64,000 nucleotides of DNA from Mesodorylaimus sp. YZB2_4 (GCA_030248295.1 JASANH010001297.1:186001-250000), one strand, 5' to 3'; counted from the stretch's first letter, positions 33,901 through 43,251 are shown. Notes: generated from the letters alone by a model not told the origin. Made by a program: numbers and translations.

Positions 33901-36872
33901 GTGATGGCGTTTAGAGCGCGATAATCGACACAAAAACGATATTCGCCTGTTTTCTTGCGTACCAAGCAGATGGGACTTGCCCAGGATGTGCACGCATCTT
34001 CGATCTGACCCCCGTCCTTCATTTCTTTCACCATCTTGTGTACCTCCTCCCTTTGGCGAAAAGGTAATCTGCGAGGTGGTATATGGACTGGCGGGTGGTC
34101 ACCCGTGTTGATAGCATGCTCGATCTCGATATCGGCTGGTTTCAAATCTAATGTGCTAGTCGCAAATATGCCCTTTTTGGCCCATTGTACTAGGAATCCT
34201 CTCATGCTGCGTTTCTGGTCTTCACTCAGGTGGCGATTATCGAATGTCATTTTCTGGACCTGCTGTACTGGGTCATCCTTCTTTTCTGTTCGATTAGTCA
34301 GCGTATGCAAATCAGTGGGCACTATTTCGACTGCTTCCTCCACGTGTCCTACGATCGTGCCTGCTGGTAGGGTGATAGGATTTCTCGAACTGTTCCGAAC
34401 TTGTACTGGAACTTGTCCATTCTTTACTTCAACGACTGAGTGTGCGATTAAGAGTGACATGTCACTGGACAATGGCTCGTAGTTTGCTGTGAAACAAACT
34501 GCTTGGTTTGCCACATCATCGTCTATGCAGTGTCCCCACATGAATTTTTCAGTACAAGGTGGTATGGTGACTGATTCGACCAGTGTGACATTTCGCGCTC
34601 CTGGTGGTCGACCAGTTTTGATTTCACTGCACATGTCGATGACTGCTGCACTCAGAGGCATTCTTTGTGAAAAGTCGAATTGTAATTTACCCATCTTAGC
34701 CATCATGTCCCGACCAATGATCATGGGTACAGGTAACCCATCCATGACGTAAAGAGGGTGTTTGAGTGTATGCCCCAGGACCTGGATATCGGCGATGACA
34801 ATATGCCGTGCGATAGCGGCAGTGCCGTTGATTGATTTCATAGGTGCTGACTTGCATGGGCGCACTTCGAGTGCTGGTTGGTTTTGCGTGAGTGTTTGCA
34901 ATAGCTCCTCGCTAATAAAACTTTTACCTGCTCCTGTGTCTAGCAGTGCCTTTGACTGTACATCAGCATCTATGAAGGTCGCTGTAGGTATGGCAGCCGG
35001 GACAAATGAGTGCGCGGTTTGTGCGGCCTGAATATCCCCGAACTGCCTTCTCGGACGACATCTGCTACGTTTCCTTCGCTTTCTTTCACTCAGTCCCAAA
35101 TAGCGTGTCAAATGCATGAAAGGGGCCAAAATGACATAGAAAATCACAAGAATTGCGTTCAAAACCAACGGCCTTTTTATCACAATGTTACGCTTCCATT
35201 TGCCCCTTTTCTTTTTTAGTCGTTCCGACTGGCCTGTATTCGCTGGTCCTATGGTTGAGGTGGAGGCGCATTGTTGTTGGTGGTCTGCGGCAACGGCTGA
35301 AGCTCGTTCTGATATAAAGAAGAGCGACTTTAGTATTATAAGAAGATTGAAAAAAACAGAAAGAAGTTGGCTCACCTGTCCGTTGTTGTTTTCCTTCCCG
35401 GTTCCGGTTTTGCTTGTACCCGCACCAGTTCCTGTTAAATCGTTCCCGTCCTTGGCCCTAGTGGCTCCGTTCGTATCGTTGGCTATGTTGACTGTGCTGG
35501 TTGTCTCATTGGTGACACTGCCTCCGTTGGCACTGTTAGCAGCAGTCGTTGTGGAGTCGGTCACCGTCTGCAAAGCATGAGCTTGTTCTGCATCTTCCCA
35601 ATCGTCTTCTGAGACATATGCGTGCTCCTCATGCTGTTCGAAGAGGTGAAAGTCGGCTGAGAAAAAGTTTTCAGTTGAAAAGTGGTCCTCCTCCTCTTCC
35701 ACAGCTATGTGTTGGCCTCCCGATGTGGTGTTTAAATTTAACTGCTGATTATGGCCTCTTGCGTTCCTATTGTCGCTTGGTCCCTGATTTCTATTACTTC
35801 TGCTGTCTGATCGATTGTTACGACTGCCTTGGTTTCCTGATCTCATAAACCTTTGCCGGCTACTCGACTGATTACCTCTCTGATTACTGACCTGCGATTG
35901 GATTGTTACAGGTTCTTGTCCATTCAGCCGGTTCTTGGCGGCCAGATACATGCGGCAAACGACACGTTGATGATTGAGCTTGCCGCAGTGATGACATGCC
36001 GCATTGCCGTTTTGAATGAACAACTGCTTGGCCGTCGTCAGTGAACGGCATTGGTCGATGGTGTGCCCGAAACAGCCATCGTATGAACATTGAATACGAC
36101 TTTGTTGCGACTGAGCTGGGGAAGGAGCTTGACCGTTTTGTCCGCCTCGGCCGCGTCCACGGCCTCGGCCTCCAAAACCGACACGTCCACCACTGCCGTA
36201 TGCCAGGTGTAAGCTGCTAGCGATGTCGATTGACGACGGATTGGTGACGATCGATCTTTGTACCTCTGAAGATGTCAAAGAGAACATACGTTGGTTCAAT
36301 TCGGCTGCATTAGCTGCTGCCACGACATCATCTAGACTCCTTCCCATGTTAAGATATGCTGCTTTCCATAACTTATAGTTGGGGTGAGTTTTCTCAGTTA
36401 CCTCCAAACCGCTAACGAAACGTTCTTTGAGCACTAACATTCTAGCTGCTTCCTGCTCATTACCATATGCTTGTTGCACGAACGTTCTTAAATCTCGTAA
36501 ATAATCTGCTATTGTCTCACTCTCCTGCTTTTTCCTGCTTTGCAGTTGCTGACGCCATATGGCAATTTGATGCGGAAAAACTAAGTTAGCCTGCAGGAAT
36601 CCTTTGGCTTGCTCATATGTGTTGACACGACCTGCAGGTGCACTTCTAAATACGTCTAACGCCCTGTCCTTTAAAGTTTTCATGAGCTCATTTAAACGCA
36701 TTACATCGGTCATGCCAGTTACTAAATTAGCGTGGTACTCGAACTGATCAAACCATTTAGTGATATCCTGCGTCAGTTCTCCAGTTAGCGGTGAGTTTTC
36801 CCAAATGCGATAGAATGGATGGTGCATTGTTGCCATAGCAGCTGTGAGTGCTTGGATAGCTGCTTCAGCCAT
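30972..36872 (-). CDS. gypsy Gag-Pol polyprotein
   Basis: A single frame of 1966 residues from the ATG at 36872. The Gag part has an Arg/Gly-rich stretch (about 228-245) and a canonical zinc knuckle CHHCGKLNHQRVVC (about 294-307), after a looser Cys/His motif. The aspartic protease shows LLDTGAGKSF near 641. The reverse transcriptase has SLDLISGYWQIKL and YLDDVLVFA near 1077. RNase H starts with IYTDASREG near 1226. The integrase has an HHCC zinc-binding region near 1452, DLFGPL near 1520, SDRGKEF near 1580 and the catalytic Glu in TERFNK near 1618. No frameshift separates gag and pol. A candidate 67-nt intron (35309-35375) would end translation at 35251-35249 and give Gag alone. Two hydrophobic stretches near 510 and 565 lie at the gag/pol junction. 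Confidence 0.95.
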   Translation of the reverse strand: MAEAAIQALTAAMATMHHPFYRIWENSPLTGELTQDITKWFDQFEYHANLVTGMTDVMRLNELMKTLKDRALDVFRSAPAGRVNTYEQAKGFLQANLVFPHQIAIWRQQLQSRKKQESETIADYLRDLRTFVQQAYGNEQEAARMLVLKERFVSGLEVTEKTHPNYKLWKAAYLNMGRSLDDVVAAANAAELNQRMFSLTSSEVQRSIVTNPSSIDIASSLHLAYGSGGRVGFGGRGRGRGRGGQNGQAPSPAQSQQSRIQCSYDGCFGHTIDQCRSLTTAKQLFIQNGNAACHHCGKLNHQRVVCRMYLAAKNRLNGQEPVTIQSQVSNQRGNQSSSRQRFMRSGNQGSRNNRSDSRSNRNQGPSDNRNARGHNQQLNLNTTSGGQHIAVEEEEDHFSTENFFSADFHLFEQHEEHAYVSEDDWEDAEQAHALQTVTDSTTTAANSANGGSVTNETTSTVNIANDTNGATRAKDGNDLTGTGAGTSKTGTGKENNNGQVSQLLSVFFNLLIILKSLFFISERASAVAADHQQQCASTSTIGPANTGQSERLKKKRGKWKRNIVIKRPLVLNAILVIFYVILAPFMHLTRYLGLSERKRRKRSRCRPRRQFGDIQAAQTAHSFVPAAIPTATFIDADVQSKALLDTGAGKSFISEELLQTLTQNQPALEVRPCKSAPMKSINGTAAIARHIVIADIQVLGHTLKHPLYVMDGLPVPMIIGRDMMAKMGKLQFDFSQRMPLSAAVIDMCSEIKTGRPPGARNVTLVESVTIPPCTEKFMWGHCIDDDVANQAVCFTANYEPLSSDMSLLIAHSVVEVKNGQVPVQVRNSSRNPITLPAGTIVGHVEEAVEIVPTDLHTLTNRTEKKDDPVQQVQKMTFDNRHLSEDQKRSMRGFLVQWAKKGIFATSTLDLKPADIEIEHAINTGDHPPVHIPPRRLPFRQREEVHKMVKEMKDGGQIEDACTSWASPICLVRKKTGEYRFCVDYRALNAITVRDEFPLPRIDDILDSLSGAKFFSSLDLISGYWQIKLKDGDKEKTAFRVPGGGHYQWKVLPFGLTNSPAVFMRLMNAVLSGLTWERCLVYLDDVLVFASTFEEHQQRLQAVLERLHKVNLRLKLSKCSFLKSELSFLGHTISASGLKVEESKIKAVKEMTIPKDKKAVRRFLGMCSFYRRFIKNFSQLARPLFELTKESVKFKWGSDSNRAFNELKERLTTAPILAYPNFHKPFTIYTDASREGLGAILSQKDDDNKEHPVAYASRSLLPAETRYSVSEIEGLGVYWAVKLFRPYIYGQKFTIITDHLPLVYIFKNKTHDGRFAKWIANLAGMHFEIRYRPGKLHANVDALSRASIDNTVLAAIEKEVSQLDLNKWEKNARYADLALQQRSDSALNARIEFLESGILPRDEQLAKQFLLERPRYMIKDGILVHLMKWSKNTEPVFQTVIPNNLKGEILEQCHSDVFAAHFGIGKTFDKVAQRYYWDGYFQDVERYVKQCPWCARFKNPTRTHAAPMQPMPTTAAPWERVGVDLFGPLPRSKQGNEYIIVFTDYFSRWVEAVPLPDKTSKSAATAFVREILCRYGSCAELVSDRGKEFLSNMMQEVCKMCDIKKKNTTAYHPMCNGLTERFNKVLGTMLGIYISQFSKEWDQALPFLLFAYRSSIQSTLKYSPYKILFGREPQIPGELSKHPTERRKTKDYADDVAAGLEAMKYIIRSNLREAQERQKQDYDRHKQKYEFEINSLAWLQTVPKGLGAKLQPKWDGPYIILAKPTLVDSVIRMWNQPTGKRIIVHNNRLKPCHAPWQLPPEYDGDEEDDVPIVQTLSNNNIPALIPPDQLPQNMEPRDTTQQKQPRAQEQPQPKSELSSSSRESLEVGLGRQSPEFQTPPSSPSKPVEPGLPPTMVISSNPPQQSSPTMAVPAAPPAVTTASRPTISKPSRSRAPTQAPTRSRGDGLRSNPTKTERYQPEPWTTKKK
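35309..35375 (-). other. candidate intron in gag-pol
   Basis: On the minus strand the sequence reads CAG/GTGAGC at the donor and TTTATATCAG at the acceptor. A TACTAA branch-point-like motif lies about 30 bases before the acceptor, with a pyrimidine run after it. The length is 67, not a multiple of three. Splicing leaves 499 Gag codons followed by 19 codons of a new, Pro/Gln/Asn-rich frame and a TAG at 35251-35249. Confidence 0.5.
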
Positions 36873-36928
36873 TTTTGATGTCGCTAACAGATGCGCGAGA
36901 AATTCTTTTGCTGACCTAAGGCTAAGGC

Positions 36929-37170
36929 TGATGAGTGGTACTACGTACTGTCACTCGGGTTGCGTGGTGCTTCGCACTGTCACGCCTGATGAGTGGTGCT
37001 TCGCACTGTCACTATTCTGATGAGTGGTGCTTCGCACTGTCACTATTCTGGTGAGTGGTGCTTCGCACTGTCACTATTCTGATGAGTGGTGCTTCGCACT
37101 GTCACTATTCTGATGAGTGGTGCTTCGCACTGTCACTATTCTGATGAGTGGTGCTTCGCACTGTCACTCG
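36929..37170. repeat. 31-bp tandem repeats in the gypsy leader
   Basis: Six 31-bp units start at 36987, 37018, 37049, 37080, 37111 and 37142. Two diverged units precede them at 36929 and about 36958. Each unit contains GTGCTTCGCAC, a small hairpin inside a longer AGTG...CACT pairing. The array lies between the primer-binding site and the gag ATG. Confidence 0.95.
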
Positions 37171-37210
37171 ATGGTCAGTAAATCTAAGCTGACGTATGTC
37201 TACCTCTGGG

Positions 37211-37230
37211 TGATCCCGGAGCGGCCCCCA
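37211..37230 (-). other. primer-binding site of the gypsy element
   Basis: The plus strand here reads TGATCCCGGAGCGGCCCCCA, ending in CCA as a tRNA 3' end would. The minus strand is therefore complementary to such an end. It starts three bases from the LTR (37234). The tRNA species was not identified. Confidence 0.75.
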
Positions 37231-37233
37231 CAA

Positions 37234-37790
37234 TGTGATGTAGTTAGGCTGGGATGTTCCTAGCACTCAGTCCTAATCACACCACACTCAATTAAGCTTA
37301 CCCAAAGTTCGCTGATACGGCGAAAATCGTTGGGCTCGGCGAGCGCCCGCAATACGTGCCATTGTACTCACGGGAGAGGAGCCGAAGAGAAAAAAAAAGG
37401 AAACAAGATGCTGACGAAATTATCGACGGCGTTTACTCAGGAGAACGTGGCGAACGAGAATACACTCTGACTGAACATGCTCAGGGCTCCTCCTTATATA
37501 CCCATCCTAATACACAGGCCTATGGTAAGACTAGTTGGCAATCGGTGCAAATAAGAAAACTGGAATGCAGTCTAAAGTCAATATGCAAAACAGGATAATG
37601 CACGTGCCTATGCCTAATCAGTCGTCATGCAAATCTACAGAATAGAATTCGGTCAAGGTGCAGAAAAACCCCGATGGCAGGATCAATAACACGAAACGTA
37701 TCTATTCCTAATGAGCTTGCTTGCTTTGGTCCTAACATAAGAAGAGATTCTCACTCTCATTGTGCGGCAAATCCAAATAACCATATCACA
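37234..37790 (-). repeat. 5' LTR of the gypsy element
   Basis: The identical partner of 30380-30936. In the minus orientation it precedes the primer-binding site. The first host base on the right is 37791, within a DNA polymerase reading frame. On the minus strand a TATATAAGGAG-like stretch (plus strand 37491-37502) could be the U3 TATA box. Confidence 0.95.
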
Positions 37791-39055
37791 GGAATGTGAG
37801 AATTGACGAATGGGGTGCAACTTCAAATATTCATTGTAATTGCCGGCCACATCGGCGAACTTCTTCCAGCTTGGATCCACCGGTTTCCCTTCTCTGCTCA
37901 GACGGGCCAGTTTCTCGACGGCATTCCATTCACATTCCCAGAAAATATCCACTTCAAACCCCAAATCGGACAGTTCTTGATACTTGCCAGCATCTTGCTG
38001 CTGTTGCTGCTGGTTGACTGGAGTTGGTCTGACATTCTTGTTCAGGCATCCGTTGCCATGATGGTGGTAATAGCAGCCATTGAATTCAAAAACTTTCGGT
38101 TTCGGTTTGGCATCCTTGGCGAACCCATCGACTCTCCATTGGTGCACACCCAATTTCTTTTGAGGCCCGTGGTGAGCGTGGTGAATGTAAATATTGTCCA
38201 TCCAAGCCCGAAACTTCAGATACTCCACTTCTCCATGGCAACGCCTTTCTTTCAGAATTTCTTCCATCCTCCAAGACTTTCTTTCCAGCTGTCCGGTTTT
38301 TTCGTTCAGCTTGAAATAGTCAGGATGGCCAGTGGGCATGTCTTGCATGATGGCCGATAAATAAAGAGCGTTGAAATCGTATCCGACCACTTTTTTGACC
38401 AACTTCTCAGGATTGCCACGAATCGGAGTTTCATCTTCGATGGCAATTCTTTGCCCAATGAAAAAAGACCACCACACAAGGATTTGTTGCTGTATAATTC
38501 TTCACACAGTTCTTTTTCATTCTCCGAAAATAAACCGAAGCTGGTGGATGGCTGCACTTGGTGAAGAGTCTTGAATAAATAGGCGAGGCAAACACCCGGA
38601 ATACTCATGGCTTCTTTGAAAATATCAATTTTGGAATCTTTCCAATAAGTTTCGGCCATGATGGTACAGGCTTGCAGAAACGGGTCCACGTCCAACGAGT
38701 TGTAGACTTTGGTATACTCTAACATATTCTTGACTTCCAATCCGTCCCAAATTTTTTTTCTACTTTCATATTCTTCAACCGAAATGGTACCATTCTTCAA
38801 AGTGGAATAAAAGGCCGACCTGGGCGGAAATTCTTTAATTTTCTCCAAATCTTCGCAGCTTCGGATCAGTTCATACGGATAGCAGCCTTTCTGTGGACCA
38901 TTTGGATTGAATGCCTTGATAAATTTGTCCAAGTTGGTACCAGCGGCCATATACATCATTGCGTCCAAAAACCGAAGTTCACGAGTGGACAGGCAGAGGA
39001 TTGAACCACATTTCTTGATTGGTTTTGGCCATTGACACTCTTCCGGCACTAATTT
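37791..39055 (-). pseudogene. protein-primed family B DNA polymerase fragment (Polinton/virus type)
   Basis: The N-terminal part (38470-39055) has exonuclease-domain landmarks such as SAFYSTLKNG and YNSLDVDPF. A frameshift near 38465 interrupts the conserved Gly-Gly motif before the palm. The second frame carries polymerase motif A (VVGYDFNALYLSA), and an inserted domain with WRVDGF, VFEFNGCYYHHH and IFWECEW. The frame ends at the retrotransposon LTR, so motifs B and C (the catalytic DTD) are missing. The inserted domain resembles the Vsr/PD-(D/E)XK-like nuclease insert seen in many metazoan copies of this polymerase family. No other Polinton gene is visible here. It is degenerate and probably a relic of a virus-like element. 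Confidence 0.8.
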
Positions 39056-39240
39056 GGTATAATCACCAGCTTAGGCAGGTCTGATCTATGTACCTGTAGA
39101 CCTGGCATCATTCAACGACAACATCGGAATGTCGTATACGTAATTTCACGATTTCGTCGTTCAACATTATGTGATGTTCAGAAACTGGAAGAAAGGGTGT
39201 CTGCGCGGGTTGGCTCCAAAAATTATTATTTCTGAAAAAA
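39056..39240. other. short spacer, no feature seen
   Basis: This stretch lies between the polymerase relic and the M1-family TIR element. No start exon for the polymerase was recognised. Confidence 0.4.
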
Positions 39241-39833
39241 TCTTTTATCACACAGCGAAAAAAGTAGCCCAGCCACTCTACTCTATCAAATGCGAGGCGA
39301 GATGCATGAGGTTGGCTGGGCTTCCTCGGCGGCGCATGCTTGATAGGGTTATACTTATCCAGACGTGATATATCTTCGTTTATGCTGCTTGCATGGCGAG
39401 GCTCACAATCGTGCTCCAACATTCACCCACAATGCATGCCTTTGTGATAACCTTGGTGCATCGAGGAGTAGGGGGGTCGACCCCCTGTGCGGTTTCATGT
39501 TTTTTGTTTTTGACCAAAGGCTACTACCCACATGAATATACTTATTCGTAGTTTGGAGTGACACTAGAACAGGAAGTTCAGCTCCTGTTGAGCCAGCATG
39601 CTAATAGTTTTAGCCGCACAACCTTCTGCAATAGAAATATGACCGTCGGCATTCATTGCCTGAATTAAGTGGCTGAGATGTTACACCTTAGATTAGTGAT
39701 AGTGTCGCTATTCTGTTTGATCACAATTTTTCTACAAACGCAGTCGAGGAAGCCCAGCTCACCTCTCTCGTCTCGCCTTGCATTTGGTTTGAGTAGGGTG
39801 GCTGGGCTAACCTTTTCGCTGTCTGATAAATGA
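39241..39833. mobile_element. non-autonomous TIR element (family M1), copy 2
   Basis: Collinear with 9641-10247. The shared internal blocks include GTGATATATCT, CACCCACAATGCATGCCT and AATATACTTATTCGTA. The left end TTTATCACACAGCGAAAA is inverted at the right as TTTTCGCTGTCTGATAAA. It abuts the transposase relic to its right. Confidence 0.8.
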
Positions 39834-40505
39834 AGTTAGACTTTGGGTTTGGGGGAAGACTTTTTTGAACCATTTCTCAGAGTTATGCGAATCTTTGTCG
39901 AAGTCTTCAGTTGCCACTGGAGGAAACACCAGAAGGGCGTTGGGAAAAGGGGCCGATATCTCGATCGCATTTACAATTATCACGCGTTTGCTGCCGCTAT
40001 TGGCATCTGGCAGACCAAAGGACAAGCCAGAATTAGGATGTCTAGCCTCTTTTGGTTTTTCTCGCACTCGCTGGTCTTGCCATACTTGGCTGGGTACATC
40101 ATTGCAGGTAAACCGAGTTTTATCTGAATAAACCAAATTGCGATTTCCCCCCCCCCCCTCATACTCTTGAATCTTTTGCACGTATCGAGCCCTCCAGTTA
40201 AAAATGTCTGAGCGCTCGATCAGATAGAGACTTGTTCCTTTGCGACGGCCGTATTTAAACCCTAGCTTGCGCAGAATTGCATAAAACATTGCCGATCCAT
40301 AAGGGAATCTCTAACTGAGATCCCTTTCCACTTCGCGCGAAATTTTCTGTATCGTTAGATTTTCTTTTCGAGAAAAAAATCCATGCACGATTTGGCGTAT
40401 CGCTGACATGTCGAAATCATCGAGACTGGACTTCTTGCGGCGATCACGGAGAAAACTCGCGGTGGGAGAAAATTGCCACTGCCGCTTTTTTGATGACAAA
40501 CGCAT
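39807..40505 (-). pseudogene. IS630/Tc1-mariner-like DDE transposase remnant
   Basis: An N-terminal helix-turn-helix part (DDFDMSAIRQIVHGFF, then LTIQKISREV) is followed by one in-frame TAG at 40310-40308. The same frame then continues with YAILRKLGFKYGRR and IERSDIFNWRARYV. The first catalytic Asp region reads VYSDKT, and GSKRVIIVNAIE follows. The second Asp may be the one in DSHNSEKWF. The frame then runs into the end of the M1 TIR element, and the last catalytic Glu/Asp region is missing. It is a decayed transposase of the type common in nematodes and insects. Confidence 0.7.
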
Positions 40506-40567
40506 CGCGTATCATTCCTGAAACCGAACAGGAAATAATTTACACAATCACTGCTAATAAAATGCAT

Positions 40568-43169
40568 GAAGTCTCACTTGTTGATCTGCAAATCGTACGA
40601 CCCATCGAAAAGCGAGCCAAGCTGCGATAAGCAGCTGCCAATATCGAAAGAGCCGTCAGACCTGAAAATAGGAAAAAGCACACTTGTGTAGACTTTTACG
40701 AAAATACTTTAGGTTATCCATGAGATATATGTCTTCCTCGTGACGCATGAAACGCGCGCCCAGAAAAAATTTTAAAAAAAAACACGATTTATTTGGGATC
40801 AGTCATGCTCTTACCTATAGAATAAATTGACCACATGAATCACTGCAGATAGTATCATTTGCAGAGTATTCCGAACAGCAGCAGACATTGGCATCGAAAT
40901 GCATCTGTGAGTACTGCGCTGCGTGTGAGGCCCACTCGTCGTGTGGCCGAGCTGACCATCCATCCTAGGCATTGGTACCAGTGTGCGCATAAGCTGATCT
41001 AAAAGTATTAAATCTGTCAGAGCAGACCTTTTTCGAAATGATAAAGTCGCTTATTGTTTTTGTCACCGAGTTGTTGATGCTGGCAGCATACTCTACTCGT
41101 AAGAGCACCCTGACAAACAGTGCCGACAACAAAGCACGTGTATCGGGTCTGCCCAAGACAATTTTCACATGCAATTTGAATGAAAAATGCAAAAAAAACA
41201 GAAGGCATTTCCGTTAAATGTTCTGGACTTTGCCATTGTGTAAATTGTTGCCATCGTTGTAAATCTGTTGTTATTGTGTAAATAATTGCCATTGTGTTAA
41301 TTGTCAAGCTGCAAGCAATGTTGTCGGCTGACTTTGCATTCAATGTTAGGTCCAAGAGAACTAGATGATTATTCACACTGTTGCCACAATAGAAATTTCA
41401 TCTTTTATTGGAAACGAAACCTTGAAACTGTAAATTCACATGTGCATGAGTCTCGCCCTATTTAAAAGACGTTGATGCATGAGTCGCGCTAATGTGCTCA
41501 TTGATGATATCTACAATGGAGAAGTGTTTTTTGTGCAGCACTGCACAACGTTTTTCTTCTGCAGCGTGTCGGCAGCGAAGGCATTTGGCATGTCCATAGC
41601 CATAGAAGGAAAGGGGGAACTGCTCTTCGAAGTAGCATGTGTTGGGCTCACTGGTTTCGCCGCTTCCTCTTAGAGCTAGCGTTTTTACAGTTAACTAAAA
41701 GTGAAACTGAATCTGACGTCTCTACTAGGAGCATATCCAAGGGTATCCCATGGATTCAGCGAGGGCTTATGGTTCGCAAACTGACCTCCATCACCAGGGA
41801 TCGAACCTAGGACGAGTCCAGCCACTCGCTCCCAAGCAATACGGAGAGACGAATGCTGAGCGCCTGGCGCCTCGTGCGGAGGTGCTCCCATGGGGACACG
41901 CAGAGGGGAGCTGCCGAGAGGTCCACTAACCTCACGGCCTCGCTAATCATATCATGACTGCTAGCTAGCCTTAGGCAAAGCATGTTAAAAACACACCCTT
42001 AAAAATTAAAAACCTTCTAGAAAATGCACGCCATTTTTATTCGACCGCCACTCATGCTATCAATAAATGAAAAGACAACAATCAATATCAATAAAAATCA
42101 GTCCGGTACCTGGATTATCGGTAAAAATCTAAAAATATACCACAAACTGTAGTTATTTAGCTGTTTTTTTAGCCACGGCAACTTGCTGGAAGCTAGTTTT
42201 ACGCAGGAGATGTGCAAGCTTTTACGGCACAGACCAGTTTTATCGATTTTCAAAGGATAAGAATGAACACCATGCACATCCCTTATCTACTTCAGAAAAA
42301 CATCCCTTTGAGACAAGACCACGAGGTATGCTCCTTGCCCTTTCCTGTCATGGAATACAGTCGAGTGCGTTTCTTTCAAAGACCCCGCGTCAGATTCAGT
42401 GAACCTCACGATCAGTATGAGAGCACTAACCGTGGGAGTGCACTGACTACTATAGTCCTCTTCTAGGCTGCATGAGCAATGTGTGCCCGCCGACGTTTCG
42501 TCAAAATTCTTAAATCGAACACAGACGACTCCTCATTATTATTTTGGATCATCTTTCATTAATTCACAAGCTGTGATAAAGTCCAAAGATGTTCTTCTAA
42601 CGCGAGATTTCTTCAAATCTTGAGAGGAATGAGGGAGAATGCTTTGTACAAACATCAAATGTCTTCTGAGGGCATCATCAGACTGATTGCGTCCCGATTG
42701 ATCAGTTTTATCATGCGGAACTTTCTATACTGAACCTAACAGCTCAGAAGACGCCCTCCTTGACACAGCCGACGCACACTAATAGCTAGCATATGTTGAT
42801 CTGCTAGGTCTATCTGAGCGGATAAAGGTGCATGTAGGTTTTTTCTAGAAAACTTAAAAGCCGCTGAACTGCTGTCATTTTCTTCTTCAAATGAACAATT
42901 GTCACGAGTTCATGTTTCTTTCTGACATCTGCTGACGAGGCAGTGTCATCTTGTCCTTTGTTCGAGAGAGTCCGACGACGATAAAGGGACAATAGCTCCA
43001 TGCCTAATCAGCGCTGTTGGATTTCCTGCTCCCCTGTCGCTGACTAGGCTTTTTTGATTTCCTATTGCTTTGTTTCAATGCACTCAAAGGGAAGATTTCA
43101 ATCACTGCTATCTAAATAATTAAGTTTTCTTGAAACGTCTCGAATGCGCTACCATAAGACTCTAAAGGT
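40568..43169. other. intergenic, repeat fragments only
   Basis: Around 40930-41000 lies a fragment of the element at 12564-13310 (GGCCGAGCTGACCATCCATC, TGATCTAAAAGTATT). A tRNA-like SINE candidate is at 41775-41900. No gene was recognised between 42000 and 43169. Confidence 0.45.
41775..41900 (-). repeat. tRNA-derived SINE-like fragment
   Basis: The minus strand has a B-box match GGTTCGATCCC at about 41793-41803, with a weak A-box-like GGGAGCGAGTGGC about 33 bases earlier. No tRNA fold can be completed, so a SINE head is more likely than a tRNA gene. Confidence 0.3.
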
Positions 43170-43176
43170 TATAAAA
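43170..43176 (+). promoter_or_regulatory. candidate TATA box of the receptor at 43252
   Basis: TATAAAA lies 82 bases upstream of the ATG, matching the spacing at the receptor gene 8529-9503. Confidence 0.55.
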
Positions 43177-43251
43177 CCCAGTTGACAGAAAAGGGAGCAG
43201 GATCTTGGTTTGTGATTCACTGCAGGCTGTGTTTTTCCACTCGCCATCAGT

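Larger units (their letters stand above)
30380..37790 (-). mobile_element. full-length Ty3/gypsy LTR retrotransposon
   Basis: The element is 7411 bp and transcribed on the minus strand. It has two 557-bp LTRs that look identical over their full length, beginning TGTGAT and ending ATCACA. A primer-binding site lies next to the right LTR, a 31-bp tandem repeat is in the leader, and one uninterrupted gag-pol frame follows. The order protease, reverse transcriptase, RNase H, integrase puts it in Ty3/gypsy. Identical LTRs and an open frame indicate a very young copy. No polypurine tract is obvious at the left LTR and the flanks show no target duplication. Confidence 0.95.

Noticed and set aside
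34036-35580. Several plus-strand open frames across the retrotransposon
   Set aside because: They are antisense shadows of the gag-pol frame, with low-complexity translations.
36929-37170. CRISPR-like array
   Set aside because: The units are contiguous tandem repeats without unique spacers and lie in a eukaryotic retrotransposon leader.
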